Assembly (NCBI GenBank): GCA_031274925.1
Contig: JAISPL010000053.1
Span: 1-64,000, forward strand
Origin: Syntrophobacterales bacterium
Lineage (GTDB): Bacteria > Desulfobacterota > Syntrophorhabdia > Syntrophorhabdales > Syntrophorhabdaceae
Reading direction: 5' to 3'
DNA: 64,000 bases
Below the pieces are notes generated by a model that did not search any database, was not told the DNA's origin, and worked only from the letters and a program-made list of their open reading frames with translations. Below are positions 24,815-34,656 of this stretch, piece after piece (position 1 is the stretch's first letter; each line of letters opens with the position of its first letter). The translations under genes and the position numbers were made by a program.

Positions 24815-26632
24815 TTACGCTGCGGCGTTCTTGGCCCGCTTTCTTTCCAGGCCATCCAGAATAGTCTTTCTTAATCTGATGGATTCCGGAGTAATCTCCA
24901 CCAGTTCGTCGTCGTTGATGTATGCTATGCACTCTTCCAGAGTCATCCTGGTATAGGGCGTCAGGATCACTGCATCGTCCGAGCCGGACGCACGCATATT
25001 CGTCAATTTCTTTCCCTTCGCCGGGTTAACGATGATGTCCGCCTCTCGCGAGTGCTCTCCGATAATCTGGCCCGTGTAGACCCTTTCTCCAGGTCCCAGG
25101 AATAACTTTCCCCTCTCCTGAAGATTGAAGAGCGCGTATGCCACCGTGGTGCATTCCTCCATGGCGATAAGAACCCCTCTGGTCCTGTTCCTGATTTCTC
25201 CCGCATACTCGTCGAACTTGAGGAACATGTAATTCATGACTCCCATGCCTCGCGTCTCGGTGAGGAATTCGGAACGAAACCCCAGAAGACCCCTGGTTGG
25301 TATCTTATATCTCAGCCTAGCCATCCCGTTTTCCTGGCGCATGTCGATAATCACGCCCTTCCTGCCCCCAAGGTTCTCAATGACCCTGCCCATGTAGTTC
25401 TCATCCACATCGATGGTAAGTTCCTCATAAGGCTCTAATCTTACGTCGTCCACTTCCTTGAATATCACCTGAGGCCTCGTCACCTGGAACTCGTACCCTT
25501 CCCTTCGCATCTTCTCGATGAGGATGGAGATATGAAGCTCGCCCCTCCCGGAAACCTTATATCCCTGGGTCTCTTTTAATTCCTCGACCACGAGCGCCAC
25601 ATCGGAAAGAGTCTCCCTGAAGAGCCTGTCCCTCAGGTGCCGGGATGTGACAAATCTGCCCTCTTTGCCATAGAACGGTGAGTCGTTTGGCACAAAAGTC
25701 ATGGACACGGTGGGAGGATCTACTTCAATGCCCTGAAGCGGTATGGGACTCAGGGGATCGGTAAGGGTCTCGCCGATGGTAATTGATTCCATGCCGGCAA
25801 CTGCCACTATCTCGCCCACACCCGCCTTTTCCGTCTCGACCTTCTCGTTCCCTTTGAAGCGGTAGATCTTGGTAACTCTTGCAGGGCGCACGGGCGTATC
25901 TCCCGGTGTGGCCACCACGACCTCTTTATCGATATGGAAGGTCCCGGAAGTGATCTTGCCAATGGCAAGCCTCCCGAGAAACGTGGAGTAGCTAAGGGAA
26001 CTGACAAGCATCTGAAGGGGGGCCTCCGGATTGCCGACCGGTGCGGGAATGGCGTCGATAATCATATCGAATAGGGGCAGCATAGTCCCGCTTCTCACGG
26101 TGTAATCAAGAGTTGCGTATCCATCTTTCGCTGAGGCGTAAATGACGGGAAAGTCAAGAATATGGTTCGGCGCATCAAGTTTTACGAAAAGATCAAAAAC
26201 CTCGTCTACCACCCAGGAACACCGGCCGGCCGGTTTGTCAATTTTATTGATTACCACGATTACCGGCAGATTAAGGGCAAGGGCTTTTTTGAGTACAAAA
26301 TAGGTTTGCGGCATGGGCCCTTCAGCCGCGTCCACGAGAAGCAGGGCGCCATCGGCCATTTTTAGGACCCTCTCGACCTGCCCGCCGAAATCGGCATGTC
26401 CCGGGGTGTCGATAATATTGATAAGATGGTCTTTATACACAAAAGATCCATTCTTGGAAGCGATGGTAATGCCACGCTCCCTCTCAAGATCCATAGAGTC
26501 CATAAGCCGTTCCTCAACGACCTGGTTGTCGCGGAAAAGGCCGCTCTGTCTGAATAACTGATCGACGAGCGTAGTCTTACCGTGATCGACATGCGCAATG
26601 ATTGCAATATTTCTTATCTTGCTCTGTTCCAT
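24815..26632 (-). CDS. typA: Ribosome-associated translational GTPase TypA/BipA
   Basis: 605 residues. GTPase motifs: AHVDHGKTTLVDQL (G1, at 14-27), RGITI (G2), DTPGHADFGGQVERVL (G3), NKIDKP (G4) and ASAKDG (G5). EF-G-like domains II, III and V follow, and the BipA-specific C-terminal domain carries MRASGSDDAVILTP. It binds the 70S ribosome and supports 50S assembly and growth under stress. Length is the family norm (about 600). AAAGAGGGAGT precedes the ATG. Confidence 0.96.
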   Translation of the reverse strand: MEQSKIRNIAIIAHVDHGKTTLVDQLFRQSGLFRDNQVVEERLMDSMDLERERGITIASKNGSFVYKDHLINIIDTPGHADFGGQVERVLKMADGALLLVDAAEGPMPQTYFVLKKALALNLPVIVVINKIDKPAGRCSWVVDEVFDLFVKLDAPNHILDFPVIYASAKDGYATLDYTVRSGTMLPLFDMIIDAIPAPVGNPEAPLQMLVSSLSYSTFLGRLAIGKITSGTFHIDKEVVVATPGDTPVRPARVTKIYRFKGNEKVETEKAGVGEIVAVAGMESITIGETLTDPLSPIPLQGIEVDPPTVSMTFVPNDSPFYGKEGRFVTSRHLRDRLFRETLSDVALVVEELKETQGYKVSGRGELHISILIEKMRREGYEFQVTRPQVIFKEVDDVRLEPYEELTIDVDENYMGRVIENLGGRKGVIIDMRQENGMARLRYKIPTRGLLGFRSEFLTETRGMGVMNYMFLKFDEYAGEIRNRTRGVLIAMEECTTVAYALFNLQERGKLFLGPGERVYTGQIIGEHSREADIIVNPAKGKKLTNMRASGSDDAVILTPYTRMTLEECIAYINDDELVEITPESIRLRKTILDGLERKRAKNAAA

Positions 26633-26829
26633 ACTCCCTCTTTAATGGCTGACGATACAGCGTTAGGAAAAAATTGAAATGTTCCTATATTTATACATCA
26701 AAAAGGCCTTAAAATCAATGAGGATTTTTCCTGTCCTTTGTGATAGAGCCATAGCGTACCCGCACAAGTTAACCTCGATGACAGAACGGGTCTACCCCAC
26801 GATCTTAAGCCCATGACCGGGCTTAATGC

Positions 26830-27270
26830 CACAAGAGGATCAGGTAATGATCATCCGGTCATCCCCCCCTCTCTCCTAAGCCGCCGCCCTCCACAGAGCA
26901 GCAATGCGTAACATAAGGATAAAAGCACATATCTGTCCATAAGAGTCGATAAGGACGCTACGCCTAAAAATGGCGAGGGGGATGGAAAACTTAGAGTCCG
27001 AAGATCAGAAAAACATGGTGCTTTGGCTTCCCTGCGACTGTTAATATGTTATCAAGGCTCATCGCCACGTCTGCAAAGATTATGGTCGCCATCGCTGGGG
27101 CCGGCCTGATATGTTCCTTTCTTTAATTTCTGTTCCAAGATATTCTCGGTAAAAAACCTGACGACGATTCATACGACCAGGTAGCCGCCTATGAGCTTCA
27201 CGAAACTGAAGATCAGAAGCGCAGTACCTCAATATCAATAAACGGACACGGTTGCGCGGGGCAGGAGGAT
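26830..27270 (-). pseudogene. Relic of a TerC-family membrane protein
   Basis: Minus-strand fragments in three frames: FVKLIGGYLVV; then TIIFADVAMSLDNILTVAGK with PKHHVFLIFGL; then TLMDRY and a cysteine-rich tail. ADV..SLDN is the TerC/YjbE signature with the metal-binding acidic residues, and the order along the DNA is correct. Several frameshifts make it non-functional. The rest of the 26633-27399 interval shows nothing further. Confidence 0.6.
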
Positions 27271-27399
27271 AAAGTCTCGGAAGAAACAGGTCACACGTAA
27301 CAGGTATTGGACACACGCTTAATCAAGATATGGAACGGCAGGAGAAAGGAGGGATAAAGAATGCCAATGTAGCCCCGGCTATGTTTGGAAAGACATCAA

Positions 27400-27476
27400 T
27401 GGTCGGGGAGACAGGATTTGAACCTGCGACCCCAGCGTCCCGAACGCTGTGCTCCACCATGCTGAGCTACTCCCCG
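27400..27476 (-). tRNA. tRNA-Pro (anticodon CGG), CCA encoded
   Basis: Minus strand: acceptor CGGGGAG pairs with CTCCCCG, discriminator A, then CCA. Anticodon stem CAGCG/CGCTG closes the 7-nt loop TTCGGGA, giving anticodon CGG (codon CCG, proline). The T arm shows GCAGGTTCAAATCCTGT-type pairing. The full 77 nt includes the CCA end. It lies at the left side of the accessory island. Confidence 0.95.
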
Positions 27477-27536
27477 TAGGGATAAGAATACCAGACTTGA
27501 CCGAAATATTCCATCGATTTTTTACTGCAGGACGAT

Positions 27537-27956
27537 TCAGATTCCCATGAGCTGGACGGTCACCTGTCTGTTCCTCGGCCTGTTGTCGAATTCTGTCAGC
27601 GCTACCTGCTGCCATGTCCCTAAAAGTAGACGGCCGCCCTGAAAAGGTATGGTGAGTGAAGGTCCGGTGAACGCAGCGCGAATATGGCTAAAGCCGTTGG
27701 CGTCCCCCCACGTGTTGTCGTGGTGATAAATAGCCCCAGAAGGGGCGATCTTCTCATAGAACTCCTTGATGTCCTTTATCAGCCCTGGCTCATATTCAAG
27801 GGTGGTAATACCGGCGGTAGAGCCAGATACGAACACCGTCATGTTTCCATCCATGAGCGTCGATTTTTGAAGTAAACCCGTGAGTTCGGAAGTAATATTT
27901 ATGATATCTCCGCTGCCTTTCGTATCATGGGTAATTTTCTCCGTAATTATCTTCAT
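27537..27956 (-). CDS. YjbQ/UPF0047-family protein (secondary thiamine-phosphate synthase type)
   Basis: 139 residues. Conserved blocks: GDIINITSELTGLLQKS, MTVFVSGSTAGITTLEYEPG, IYHHDNTWGDANGFSHIRA with the metal-binding His/Asp residues, LTIPFQGGRLLLGTWQQVAL and RNRQVTVQLMG at the end; these are diagnostic of YjbQ. Weak thiamine-phosphate synthase activity has been reported for the family, but the true role is open. The start at 27954-27956 (MKIITEK) has GGGGGCAGGGG before it. Confidence 0.9.
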   Translation of the reverse strand: MKIITEKITHDTKGSGDIINITSELTGLLQKSTLMDGNMTVFVSGSTAGITTLEYEPGLIKDIKEFYEKIAPSGAIYHHDNTWGDANGFSHIRAAFTGPSLTIPFQGGRLLLGTWQQVALTEFDNRPRNRQVTVQLMGI

Positions 27957-28192
27957 CCCCTGCCCCCGGTTTTCTTCATTATGATACATCCATATTATTT
28001 TATAGTATCATTCGTGCCCGGCTGCAACACCAAATCTTCCGGAGTCCCTGTTTAATTTTCGTGTGATGCGCGGAACATGTAAATTAACAGAAAACTTCTC
28101 ACAATCCGAGGGACCTTTTTCAACTTTATTTGGACTGCGGTATTATTGTATAGTGTCATAATTTTTCTGACTAATCGCGAGGTGAGCAGGCT

Positions 28193-30818
28193 GTGCCAGG
28201 TAAAGACAGGCAATTTCGCATATATCTCAAAGGGAAGGACAGGACCGAAGATGTTCTTGACTATGAGCGCATTGACGACAAATATAAAGTAAGATTCACC
28301 GATAATAAGACATACAAATACAACGAAAGTAATGTTCTGATAATTGAGTCTGTTCTAAATGACCCAAAATCCCGTGAATGCTTTGATTATCTGAACAGCA
28401 TAGCAGATGCAAGAGGGATCAAAATCAAGGTCGATGAAGAAGAAGTTATCAATATTTTATCGCATAATTACTCAAAAATCGATTTTGTTATGCCCGATAG
28501 TATATTTGGCGCATTTCTTTGCGGAAAACTGCCGGAAACTAACCCCCACAACCCCATGGCAATAACCGATATCGTATACCCGTTTGGCTTCAATGCAAGC
28601 CAAAAAGACGCGGTTGATCGGGCTCTGGCAAACAAACTCAGCATAATCGAAGGACCGCCGGGAACGGGCAAGACACAAACCATTCTAAATATAATTGCGA
28701 ACGCCGTAATGCAAGGCGAGAGCGTCGCCGTAGTTTCGAGCAACAACTCTGCGACAAAAAATATCCTTGGTAAGCTCCAAAAATATAATGTTGACTTTAT
28801 TGCGGCATACTTGGGCAATAAAGACAATAATAAAGAATTTCATTAACTCACAGAAACCGTTGCCTGATATGACGGGCTGGAAGCTTACTCCGGAGGCGAC
28901 TGCTGAACTACAGCAATCACTAAGGCTGCGTTATGGAAATTTACAGGAGAAACTCGCTCAACAGAACGAATTGTCCGCCTTGAAACAAGAATTATCAGCT
29001 ATCGAAACTGAAGAAAAATATTTTTTGCAATACTTTGATAGTTTTGATGCTCATACAGAACCGCAAGCTGTGCAAAAATCGGATACATCTCAAGAAGCGC
29101 TGGAAATGTGGTTATTATGCGAATATGAAAAAGCGCCACACAATAAAGGATTGATTACATTTATTAAACGCATTTTGGGGTATTTAACAATTTGGAATAG
29201 GCGCAAGTTGTTAGTCCGCAAATTACTTAAGCAATATTCGCGTGATTATCTTGCAGCGGTGTTTCAGCGACGGTTTTACGATCTCAGAAAATCCGAGCTT
29301 AATAAAAGCATCTCAAGGCTGGCGAATGAACTTAACTCGTTCAACTTTAGTGCAAAAATGAGTGAATACTCAGAGATTTCTGCACAGCTTTTCCACGCAA
29401 AACTCGCTGGTCAGTATGCTACGAGAAAACGTGAGGCTTATGAGCTTGACGACCTATGGAAAAACCCTCAAGCCTTTATTAAAGATTACCCTGTGATTTT
29501 AAGTACGACATACTCGCTGCGCAGCAGTCTGTCGAGTCGCATGATGTACGATTACGTGATTATCGACGAATCTTCTCAAGTTGATTTGTGTACTGGAGCG
29601 CTTGCTTTGTCGTGTGCGTGGAAAGCAGTCGTTGTTGGAGATTCAAAACAGCTTCCAAATGTAGTGGATTCAGAAGCAGCAGACACCACAGATGCTATTT
29701 TTGAAAAATATGATTTACCGGAGATATACCGTTACAAGAACCACAGTCTGCTGTCTGCGATAACTGCAATGTTTTCCAAGGCTCCAAGTACGCTTCTGCG
29801 CAAACATTATCGCTGCCACCCAAAGATTATCGACTTCTGCAACAAAAAGTTCTACAGTAACCAGCTTGTTATCTTGACTGAGCCCAAGACAGATTGCGAA
29901 CCATTGATTTTGTACAAAACTGTTGAAGGTAATCACGCACGAAATCGAGTTAATCAACGACAGATTGATGTTATCAGGGATGAGATTATTCCTCAACAGA
30001 AACTAAATACGACAGATGGTTCGCTTGGTATAGTTACTCCGTACCGCAAACAAACAAATGCTCTTCAAAAAGCGTTTGCCGGAATGAATGTCAAGGCGGA
30101 TACAGTAGATAAATTTCAAGGACAAGAGAATGAGGTCATCATCCTATCAACAGTTGATAACAAGATTTCGGAATTCGCCGATAATGCGAATAGATTAAAC
30201 GTTGCGATATCGCGAGCGATTGAGCAATTAATTGTTATTGTAAATGATGGCGATACTTTTCAAGACACGAATATGGGCGACCTTGTTCGATATATCGAAT
30301 ATAATAATTTTACAGTCATTAACAGTAAGATTTACTCAGTCTTCGACTATCTTTATAGGAGCTACGCGGAGCGCAGACGAAAGTTTCTCGCAAAGCACAA
30401 ACGCATATCAAATCATGACAGCGAAAATCTGATGTACGCACTTATTATGGATGTGTTGAATGACAATGGACCCGACAATTTTGAAGTCGCGGTTCATGTT
30501 CCGCTGAAAATGATAATCCGCGATACAAGCCTGATGACTCCACTTGAAAATCAATATGCGATGAACATTTTGGCACATGTAGATTTTCTTATTTTTGACG
30601 CAATAGATAAATCACCACGGCTTGCAGTCGAGGTAGATGGCACAGCATTTCACGCAGAGGGGTCAAAACAGTCGGAGCTTGATGCAATGAAGAATGAAAT
30701 TTTCAATAAATATGGCCTGCCGCTATTACGTTTTAGAACTGACGGAAGCGGTGAGCGCAAACGATTGATTGAAGCGCTTGATGTTATTTTAGGTAATGAG
30801 CAGCAGAAGAAGGTGTGA
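28193..30818 (+). pseudogene. SF1 (DNA2/NAM7-like) helicase with C-terminal DUF2726-like nuclease domain, split by one frameshift
   Basis: The reading frame from GTG 28193 stops at 28844. It continues one base out of register from about 28839 to 30818, for about 875 residues in total. Part 1 has the helicase N-terminus and Walker A EGPPGTGKTQTILNIIANA (about residue 153). Part 2 has DYVIIDESSQVDLCTGALAL (motif II), VVVGDSKQLPNV (motif III), LRKHYRCHP (IV), GIVTPYRKQTNAL and VDKFQGQENEVIILSTV (V), and NVAISRAIEQLIVIV (VI). The end, AHVDFLIFD...LAVEVDGTAFH...LLRFRT, is a PD-(D/E)XK-like DUF2726 domain. Helicase-nucleases like this are common in anti-phage islands. The single extra base near 28838-28840 (TTT) may be a real mutation or a sequencing error. 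AT-rich compared with its neighbours. Confidence 0.8.
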
Positions 30819-31170
30819 AAATTGTCCATAATCAGTATCTCTGACAGATGTTAATTGCAGGGGTTTATGATTGTGGCGAGGAAAGCAATGTCATTCAGGC
30901 GCTCCAAAAAACTCTTTGCGAAGCGAGCCGGAACGAGTGAGGGCAGCCCACTTCTTTTTACAGGACTTTAAGGAAGCCATGCGCCAATAAAGAGATATAA
31001 TTTGAGAAGCCGACAGCAAACGGTTTTTGCAGCGCGCCACAGCTATGCGGCAGTATACAGCCAAATACCTATGGTGCATCTAAACAATTCTGATGGAACA
31101 CTTGAAACGAGATGCCTCTTGATTATAAAATAAATCCTCTTTGAATTCTGCAAAAGTACGGGTGATGACA
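30819..31170. other. Gap between helicase and STAND genes
   Basis: About 350 bp with no convincing ORF; the minus-strand frame 30891-31079 lacks a ribosome site. It may hold the promoter of the STAND gene. No repeat or RNA was recognised. Confidence 0.4.
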
Positions 31171-34080
31171 ATGGATGACTTCCAATGGCTGCACTTTTCG
31201 GATTTACATTTCAGTCCTAATGATGGTTTTGACACTTTGCTGGCAAGAAGGCAATTAATCAGCTTCCTTCGCGAGGAAAAGTTACCCTGCAAATATATGT
31301 TCATTACAGGGGATATTGCAAATAAAACTTCCTATAAAGGCGCAAAAGAAGCGGTAAAGGAACTGATCAGTGCTTCGGGGGTTCCCGCAGATAACGTATT
31401 CTGGGCTGCAGGTAATCATGACATTCACCGCTCGCTTTTGCGAAAGACCATTATACGCGGATTCCGCGATTTGGAAAATGCATCCGATAAGTTTGAAAAA
31501 TTCATGAAGGATAAGGAATGCAAAAAAGCACTCACAAATATTGGCATGCAAAAATATCATACCCAACATAAGAAGATTCTAGGTCGGGCGCTAACGACGG
31601 ATCAGATTGCAGATGTTCATGTATTGCACGATCTGCCGGACTTGAATTTGATCGTTTTAAATACATGTCTTGCTTCCTGCGACGATCAAGATGAAGGCCG
31701 ATTGCTAATCGCGGAACCGGGTTTATTGAAAGTATTTGAGGATATTGACACGCACAAACCTACCATTGTCATCGGGCACCATGGGCTGAAGTTTTTCAGG
31801 CAGGAACAGCAGGAAAAGCTCGGTCAACTGTTCGATAACAATGGTGTAGGCTGTTATCTGTGCGGTCATGCGCACGAACTGGGTTGGGATGGTATCAAAT
31901 ACTCCGGACGTGATATTTTCCAGTTTACCGCCGGTATCGGCGCGGTAAACAAGAGCGAATCCAAATCGGTTTTCCTGTGCGGCTCCTATAGTTGTACCGA
32001 CGGGAAGGTACATATCACGCCTTACAGTTATCACGAAAATGGAAATTGGGCTGAAGATTACGAGATACTTAGAAGATTGGATGAAAACAATAAGTTCGAT
32101 ATCTTTGTGCCTGACAAGGGGTCAGAGCATTCCGGCGCACCTGAACAGAATAACATTAATAGCCCGGAGAGTTATGTCAGTTCGAAAGCCCATTATGAGA
32201 AACTACTCAAGGGCCGGTTTTCCGATACCGAGTTTGACGAAAAGCTGTCCGCCGGCACTCTTCCCATAATGCTGGAAGCCACCGGCGGGGAACCGGAAAC
32301 CCTGTACGATACCCTTAAGAACCATGGCGGAAACTTTATCTTCATCGGTGAGGGCGGCACAGGCAAGACAACTTCCCTGTTAAAGATCTGGGAGGGTTGG
32401 CTTAATGCAAAATCCGAACTGCCTCTTTACGTCCCGCTTAACGATTACAACATCAAAGCACAGGAAAACTTCATTTCGGATTACATTAAGCAGAATTATA
32501 TCATCGACCTGGATAAAACATCCGGGCCAGTAATTCTTCTGCTGGATGGCTTTAATGAGATTTCCGGCGATCCGTATCCTGTGATCCGGGAGATCAAAGA
32601 GCTGACCGTCCCTGCCCGGAAGGGCATACGCGTAGTGCTCGCCTCCCGAAACAACTTTATCATGGCGTACGGGTTAAAAGAGAAAGGCTTTGCGGGTTAT
32701 GACATAAAGCCGCTAACCCCCGAGAATATACAAGAGTTTTGGGGGAAAGCGCAAAAAAACAACCCCGACCTGCGGGACATTGATCTGCCAAAGGAATGGG
32801 AGGCGCGTTTATCCACTCCTATGATGCTGACGCTGTTTGCCAACACCTGCGCCGTGCGTACACGTGTGGAAGGACATGGCTTCCCCTTTGTGCCGCCAAA
32901 TACCGCCGGAGAGCCGCCCAAACCGCCCAAGACCGCTGGAGAACTGATTTACAATTATCTTCTTTGCCAATTGGCTAAGCTGGTGACGAACAATCAGCGA
33001 GAAGATTTATATGCCGCCTATGTAGCGCTGTTCCAGGTTGCGCCTTATGTGGCCTGGAAAATGGAGACCGCCGGGCTGTTTTCAATGGATATTGACAAGT
33101 GTGAGGATCTTATAGCGGAGTTCCTTGATAAAACCAAATCTTCCATACGGACATCGGCTGATCGTTTTTTGAGGAAGATTGCCCGACATTATCAATTTAA
33201 ACTTAAATGGGAAGATGAGGATACCACCGTTGATCAATTGTTGAATGTGTTAACCCATCAGTTTTATTTACTGACAGAGGATACTGGACGTTATACTTTC
33301 CGGCACCAGCACTTCCGCGATTTCCTGTCTGCGCTGCACATTGACAATGCGTTGGCCGGAGTACTGGACAAACCAAGCGATTTCGTCATCCCGGAAGAAA
33401 TTAGGGAACGTGTACTTCCGCCATACGTCGCCGAGATGCTGGGCGGATATTATGGCGACTACATGAACTGCGAGGGATTTGAAGTTGGAACACATTTACA
33501 TGATTTACTTGATCGTCTTCGCGGACTTGATTATACCCAGACAGGCTATGCAGTAAACAATGTGGTCGGCATCTGGAGGCAGTCCCGGGGCGGCCATATT
33601 ATAGGCGAGGATTTGTCGCGGTTGGACCTGACTCATGTTGCAATGAACGGGGTTTATTTCTACTCAGACTCGGCTGCCACCCGTTTTGACGGAGCCCATT
33701 TGTCAAAGGCTACTTTACTGCCCCAAGGCCACTCTGGCTCAGTACATAGCGCGGTATATAGCGCAGACGGACAACGGATACTCTCCGCTTCTGATGATAA
33801 AACCATTCGGGAATGGGACAGAGAGACGGGTGAGTGTCTGCGCGTTTTCGAGAGGCACAGCGACTGGGTGAATAGCGCAGTATATAGCGCAGACGGACAA
33901 CGGATACTCTCCGCTTCTCGTGACAACACCATTCGGGAATGGGACAGAGAGACGGGGGAAAGCTTATGGAGTATCCCTCATTACAATGGTGTTAACATTA
34001 TTGGCTGCAGTTTCAAGGGCTGTAAATATAGCAGCAACGATTTAAAAGAGCTTGTAAAGGTTTATGGAGGAAAGGTATAG
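31171..34080 (+). CDS. Metallophosphoesterase-NACHT-WD40 STAND NTPase (putative anti-phage protein)
   Basis: 969 residues from ATG 31171 (GGGTG seven nt upstream; in-frame TTG 31141 and ATG 31165 are alternatives). Residues 1-280 form a calcineurin-like phosphoesterase with all motifs: HFSDLHF, ITGDIANK, AAGNHDIHR, IGHHGLKFF and CGHAHELG. Residues 370-530 form a NACHT NTPase: Walker A GEGGTGKTT near 392, Walker B ILLLDGFNEI near 455, and VVLASRNNF. A helical region follows with RFLRKIARHYQF and YTFRHQHFRDFLSAL, the winged-helix/NACHT-C type. The tail has only two WD40 blades (850-935) that are nearly identical, then about 35 residues. STAND proteins of this build sense a phage product and activate the N-terminal effector. 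The effector here would be a phosphodiesterase or nuclease. This role is inferred from architecture and neighbour. Confidence 0.82.
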   Translation: MDDFQWLHFSDLHFSPNDGFDTLLARRQLISFLREEKLPCKYMFITGDIANKTSYKGAKEAVKELISASGVPADNVFWAAGNHDIHRSLLRKTIIRGFRDLENASDKFEKFMKDKECKKALTNIGMQKYHTQHKKILGRALTTDQIADVHVLHDLPDLNLIVLNTCLASCDDQDEGRLLIAEPGLLKVFEDIDTHKPTIVIGHHGLKFFRQEQQEKLGQLFDNNGVGCYLCGHAHELGWDGIKYSGRDIFQFTAGIGAVNKSESKSVFLCGSYSCTDGKVHITPYSYHENGNWAEDYEILRRLDENNKFDIFVPDKGSEHSGAPEQNNINSPESYVSSKAHYEKLLKGRFSDTEFDEKLSAGTLPIMLEATGGEPETLYDTLKNHGGNFIFIGEGGTGKTTSLLKIWEGWLNAKSELPLYVPLNDYNIKAQENFISDYIKQNYIIDLDKTSGPVILLLDGFNEISGDPYPVIREIKELTVPARKGIRVVLASRNNFIMAYGLKEKGFAGYDIKPLTPENIQEFWGKAQKNNPDLRDIDLPKEWEARLSTPMMLTLFANTCAVRTRVEGHGFPFVPPNTAGEPPKPPKTAGELIYNYLLCQLAKLVTNNQREDLYAAYVALFQVAPYVAWKMETAGLFSMDIDKCEDLIAEFLDKTKSSIRTSADRFLRKIARHYQFKLKWEDEDTTVDQLLNVLTHQFYLLTEDTGRYTFRHQHFRDFLSALHIDNALAGVLDKPSDFVIPEEIRERVLPPYVAEMLGGYYGDYMNCEGFEVGTHLHDLLDRLRGLDYTQTGYAVNNVVGIWRQSRGGHIIGEDLSRLDLTHVAMNGVYFYSDSAATRFDGAHLSKATLLPQGHSGSVHSAVYSADGQRILSASDDKTIREWDRETGECLRVFERHSDWVNSAVYSADGQRILSASRDNTIREWDRETGESLWSIPHYNGVNIIGCSFKGCKYSSNDLKELVKVYGGKV
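33748..33960 (+). repeat. Tandem near-identical WD40-encoding repeats
   Basis: Two 126-bp units (starting 33748 and 33874) share long identical stretches, for example GCAGACGGACAACGGATACT and ACCATTCGGGAATGGGACAG. Protein blades of 42 residues differ at only a few positions (SDDKTIREWD versus SRDNTIREWD). Such identity points to recent duplication, or to contraction from a longer array. Confidence 0.85.
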
Positions 34081-34241
34081 AAAACCTCACTTTTCCATAC
34101 GCCTATGTCCCTGCGGGTAAATGGTCAGGGGTGATCAAGGAGTATCCTGTTTTCTTTGAGGGTATTTCTATAGCCAAGATATCCCCATCCAAAAAAATGT
34201 GCGATTATGATATACATCTGGCGCTTCTTAAGACAACCTGC

Positions 34242-34266
34242 AAAAAAACCCGTGAAAAATCACGGG
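34242..34266 (-). terminator. Rho-independent terminator of ssrA
   Basis: On the minus strand CCCGTGA-TTTT-TCACGGG is followed by seven Ts. It lies 36 nt beyond the tmRNA 3' end. Confidence 0.88.
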
Positions 34267-34301
34267 CTTTGTACTTTATAGAACCTTGTTGGATTATGTT
34301 C

Positions 34302-34655
34302 TGGTGGAAGCGGCGGGAATCGAACCCGCGTCCAAAGAAGAAGAATTCAAAAAGCCTACATGCGTAGTCAGCGTTTTATTCTCGGGTGGAAAAACACCCG
34401 CTGACGGGTTTTTGCCCACCCACGCCTATATGGTTTCGCCTTTCCTTATAGGTGTCTGGAAAGACTATCCTGCTTGAATGACGCCATACTCGGACTTGAA
34501 GCAGGAGGAAAGCCCGGATGACGTAGCCGCACTAGGCGGCTAATGCGTACTCGTGAGAGTCTGCAGTTGTGTTTAGTTCCGCCTTTTTTACGGGTCGGCA
34601 GAAAACCCGGCATGCCTCTTTGACGCTTACATCCCTGTCGAAACCAATCGCCCCC
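34302..34655 (-). ncRNA. ssrA: tmRNA (transfer-messenger RNA)
   Basis: 354 nt on the minus strand. The 5' end GGGGGCGATTGGTTTCGACA and 3' end GCGGGTTCGATTCCCGC, then CGCTTCCACCA, are the classic tmRNA ends; they pair as the tRNA-like acceptor. The internal reading frame from GCG encodes AELNTTADSHEYALAA and a TAG stop, with the conserved YALAA degradation signal. Together with SmpB, encoded immediately upstream, it rescues stalled ribosomes and tags the nascent protein for proteolysis. The 5' end comes one base after the smpB stop. The 3' end faces the accessory island; ssrA 3' ends are common integration sites, but no duplicated end was found on the far side. Confidence 0.95.
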
Positions 34656-34656
34656 A

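Noticed and set aside
28000-34302. att direct repeat of the ssrA 3' end at the left side of the island
   Set aside because: I searched 28000-28190 by eye for GGAAGCGGCGGGAATCGAAC-like text and found none; no integrase is present.
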